This document shows, in pieces, positions 5,920-5,943 of a stretch of DNA of 5,943 nucleotides. Every line of letters begins with the position of its first letter. Position 1 is the first letter of the stretch. The stretch spans positions 1-5,943 of the forward strand of contig MTER01000158.1 of NCBI GenBank assembly GCA_002083985.1. Direction: 5' to 3'. Both the position numbers and the translations under genes were made by a program. This stretch comes from Candidatus Altarchaeales archaeon A3. Lineage in GTDB: Archaea; Altiarchaeota; Altiarchaeia; Altiarchaeales; Altiarchaeaceae. Under the pieces are notes generated by a model. The model was given only the letters and a program-made list of their open reading frames with translations, ran no database searches and was not told the DNA's origin.

Positions 5920-5943
5920 GCGTATCAAATATTTTAAAACAAT

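Noticed and set aside
5751..5943. tRNA or other structured RNA gene upstream of ade
   Set aside because: No cloverleaf pattern or conserved T-loop sequence could be found on either strand.

Overview
The window looks like an AT-rich archaeal chromosome. The evidence is an archaeal-type HMG-CoA synthase of the mevalonate pathway, a phenylalanyl-tRNA synthetase beta chain of the archaeal/eukaryotic type (it ends right after the core domain, with no C-terminal anticodon-binding domain as in bacteria), starts without clear Shine-Dalgarno sequences, and TATA-like boxes placed for short or absent leaders. The species cannot be named from this sequence alone.

All four confident genes are on the minus strand. 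In transcription order they are: a complete adenine deaminase (4038-5750); a complete HMG-CoA synthase (2875-3930); a 723-base stretch without a confident gene (2152-2874); a 299-residue PheT that has only the C-terminal half of the protein (1252-2151); and, 22 bases further on, a DUF1016/YhcG-type PD-(D/E)XK nuclease (168-1229). The left edge (1-95) is a 50-base tandem duplication. The right edge (5751-5943) is the upstream region of the adenine deaminase, with a possible 29-codon ORF and a TATA-like box.

The 723-base gap is the most structured non-coding part. A 19-base inverted repeat with two mismatches (2302-2320 and 2741-2759) bounds about 458 bases, like a MITE or an emptied insertion sequence. 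Inside it are five strong palindromes (2354-2564), three of them followed by a related linker containing GAACGAAGTGAGGTG-like sequence, and then a 70-base imperfect hairpin (2665-2734). Linker-like sequence also occurs at both ends of the window, so it is a dispersed family.

Functionally, adenine deaminase (purine salvage) and HMG-CoA synthase (isoprenoid lipid synthesis) are unrelated housekeeping enzymes. The gap lies between two places where normal gene context is broken: HMG-CoA synthase lacks the thiolase and DUF35 genes that usually accompany it in archaea, and pheT lacks its 5' half. The simplest reading is rearrangement or deletion at a repeat-rich junction. A split PheRS beta subunit, or a paralogue recruited beside the nuclease, are alternatives worth testing.
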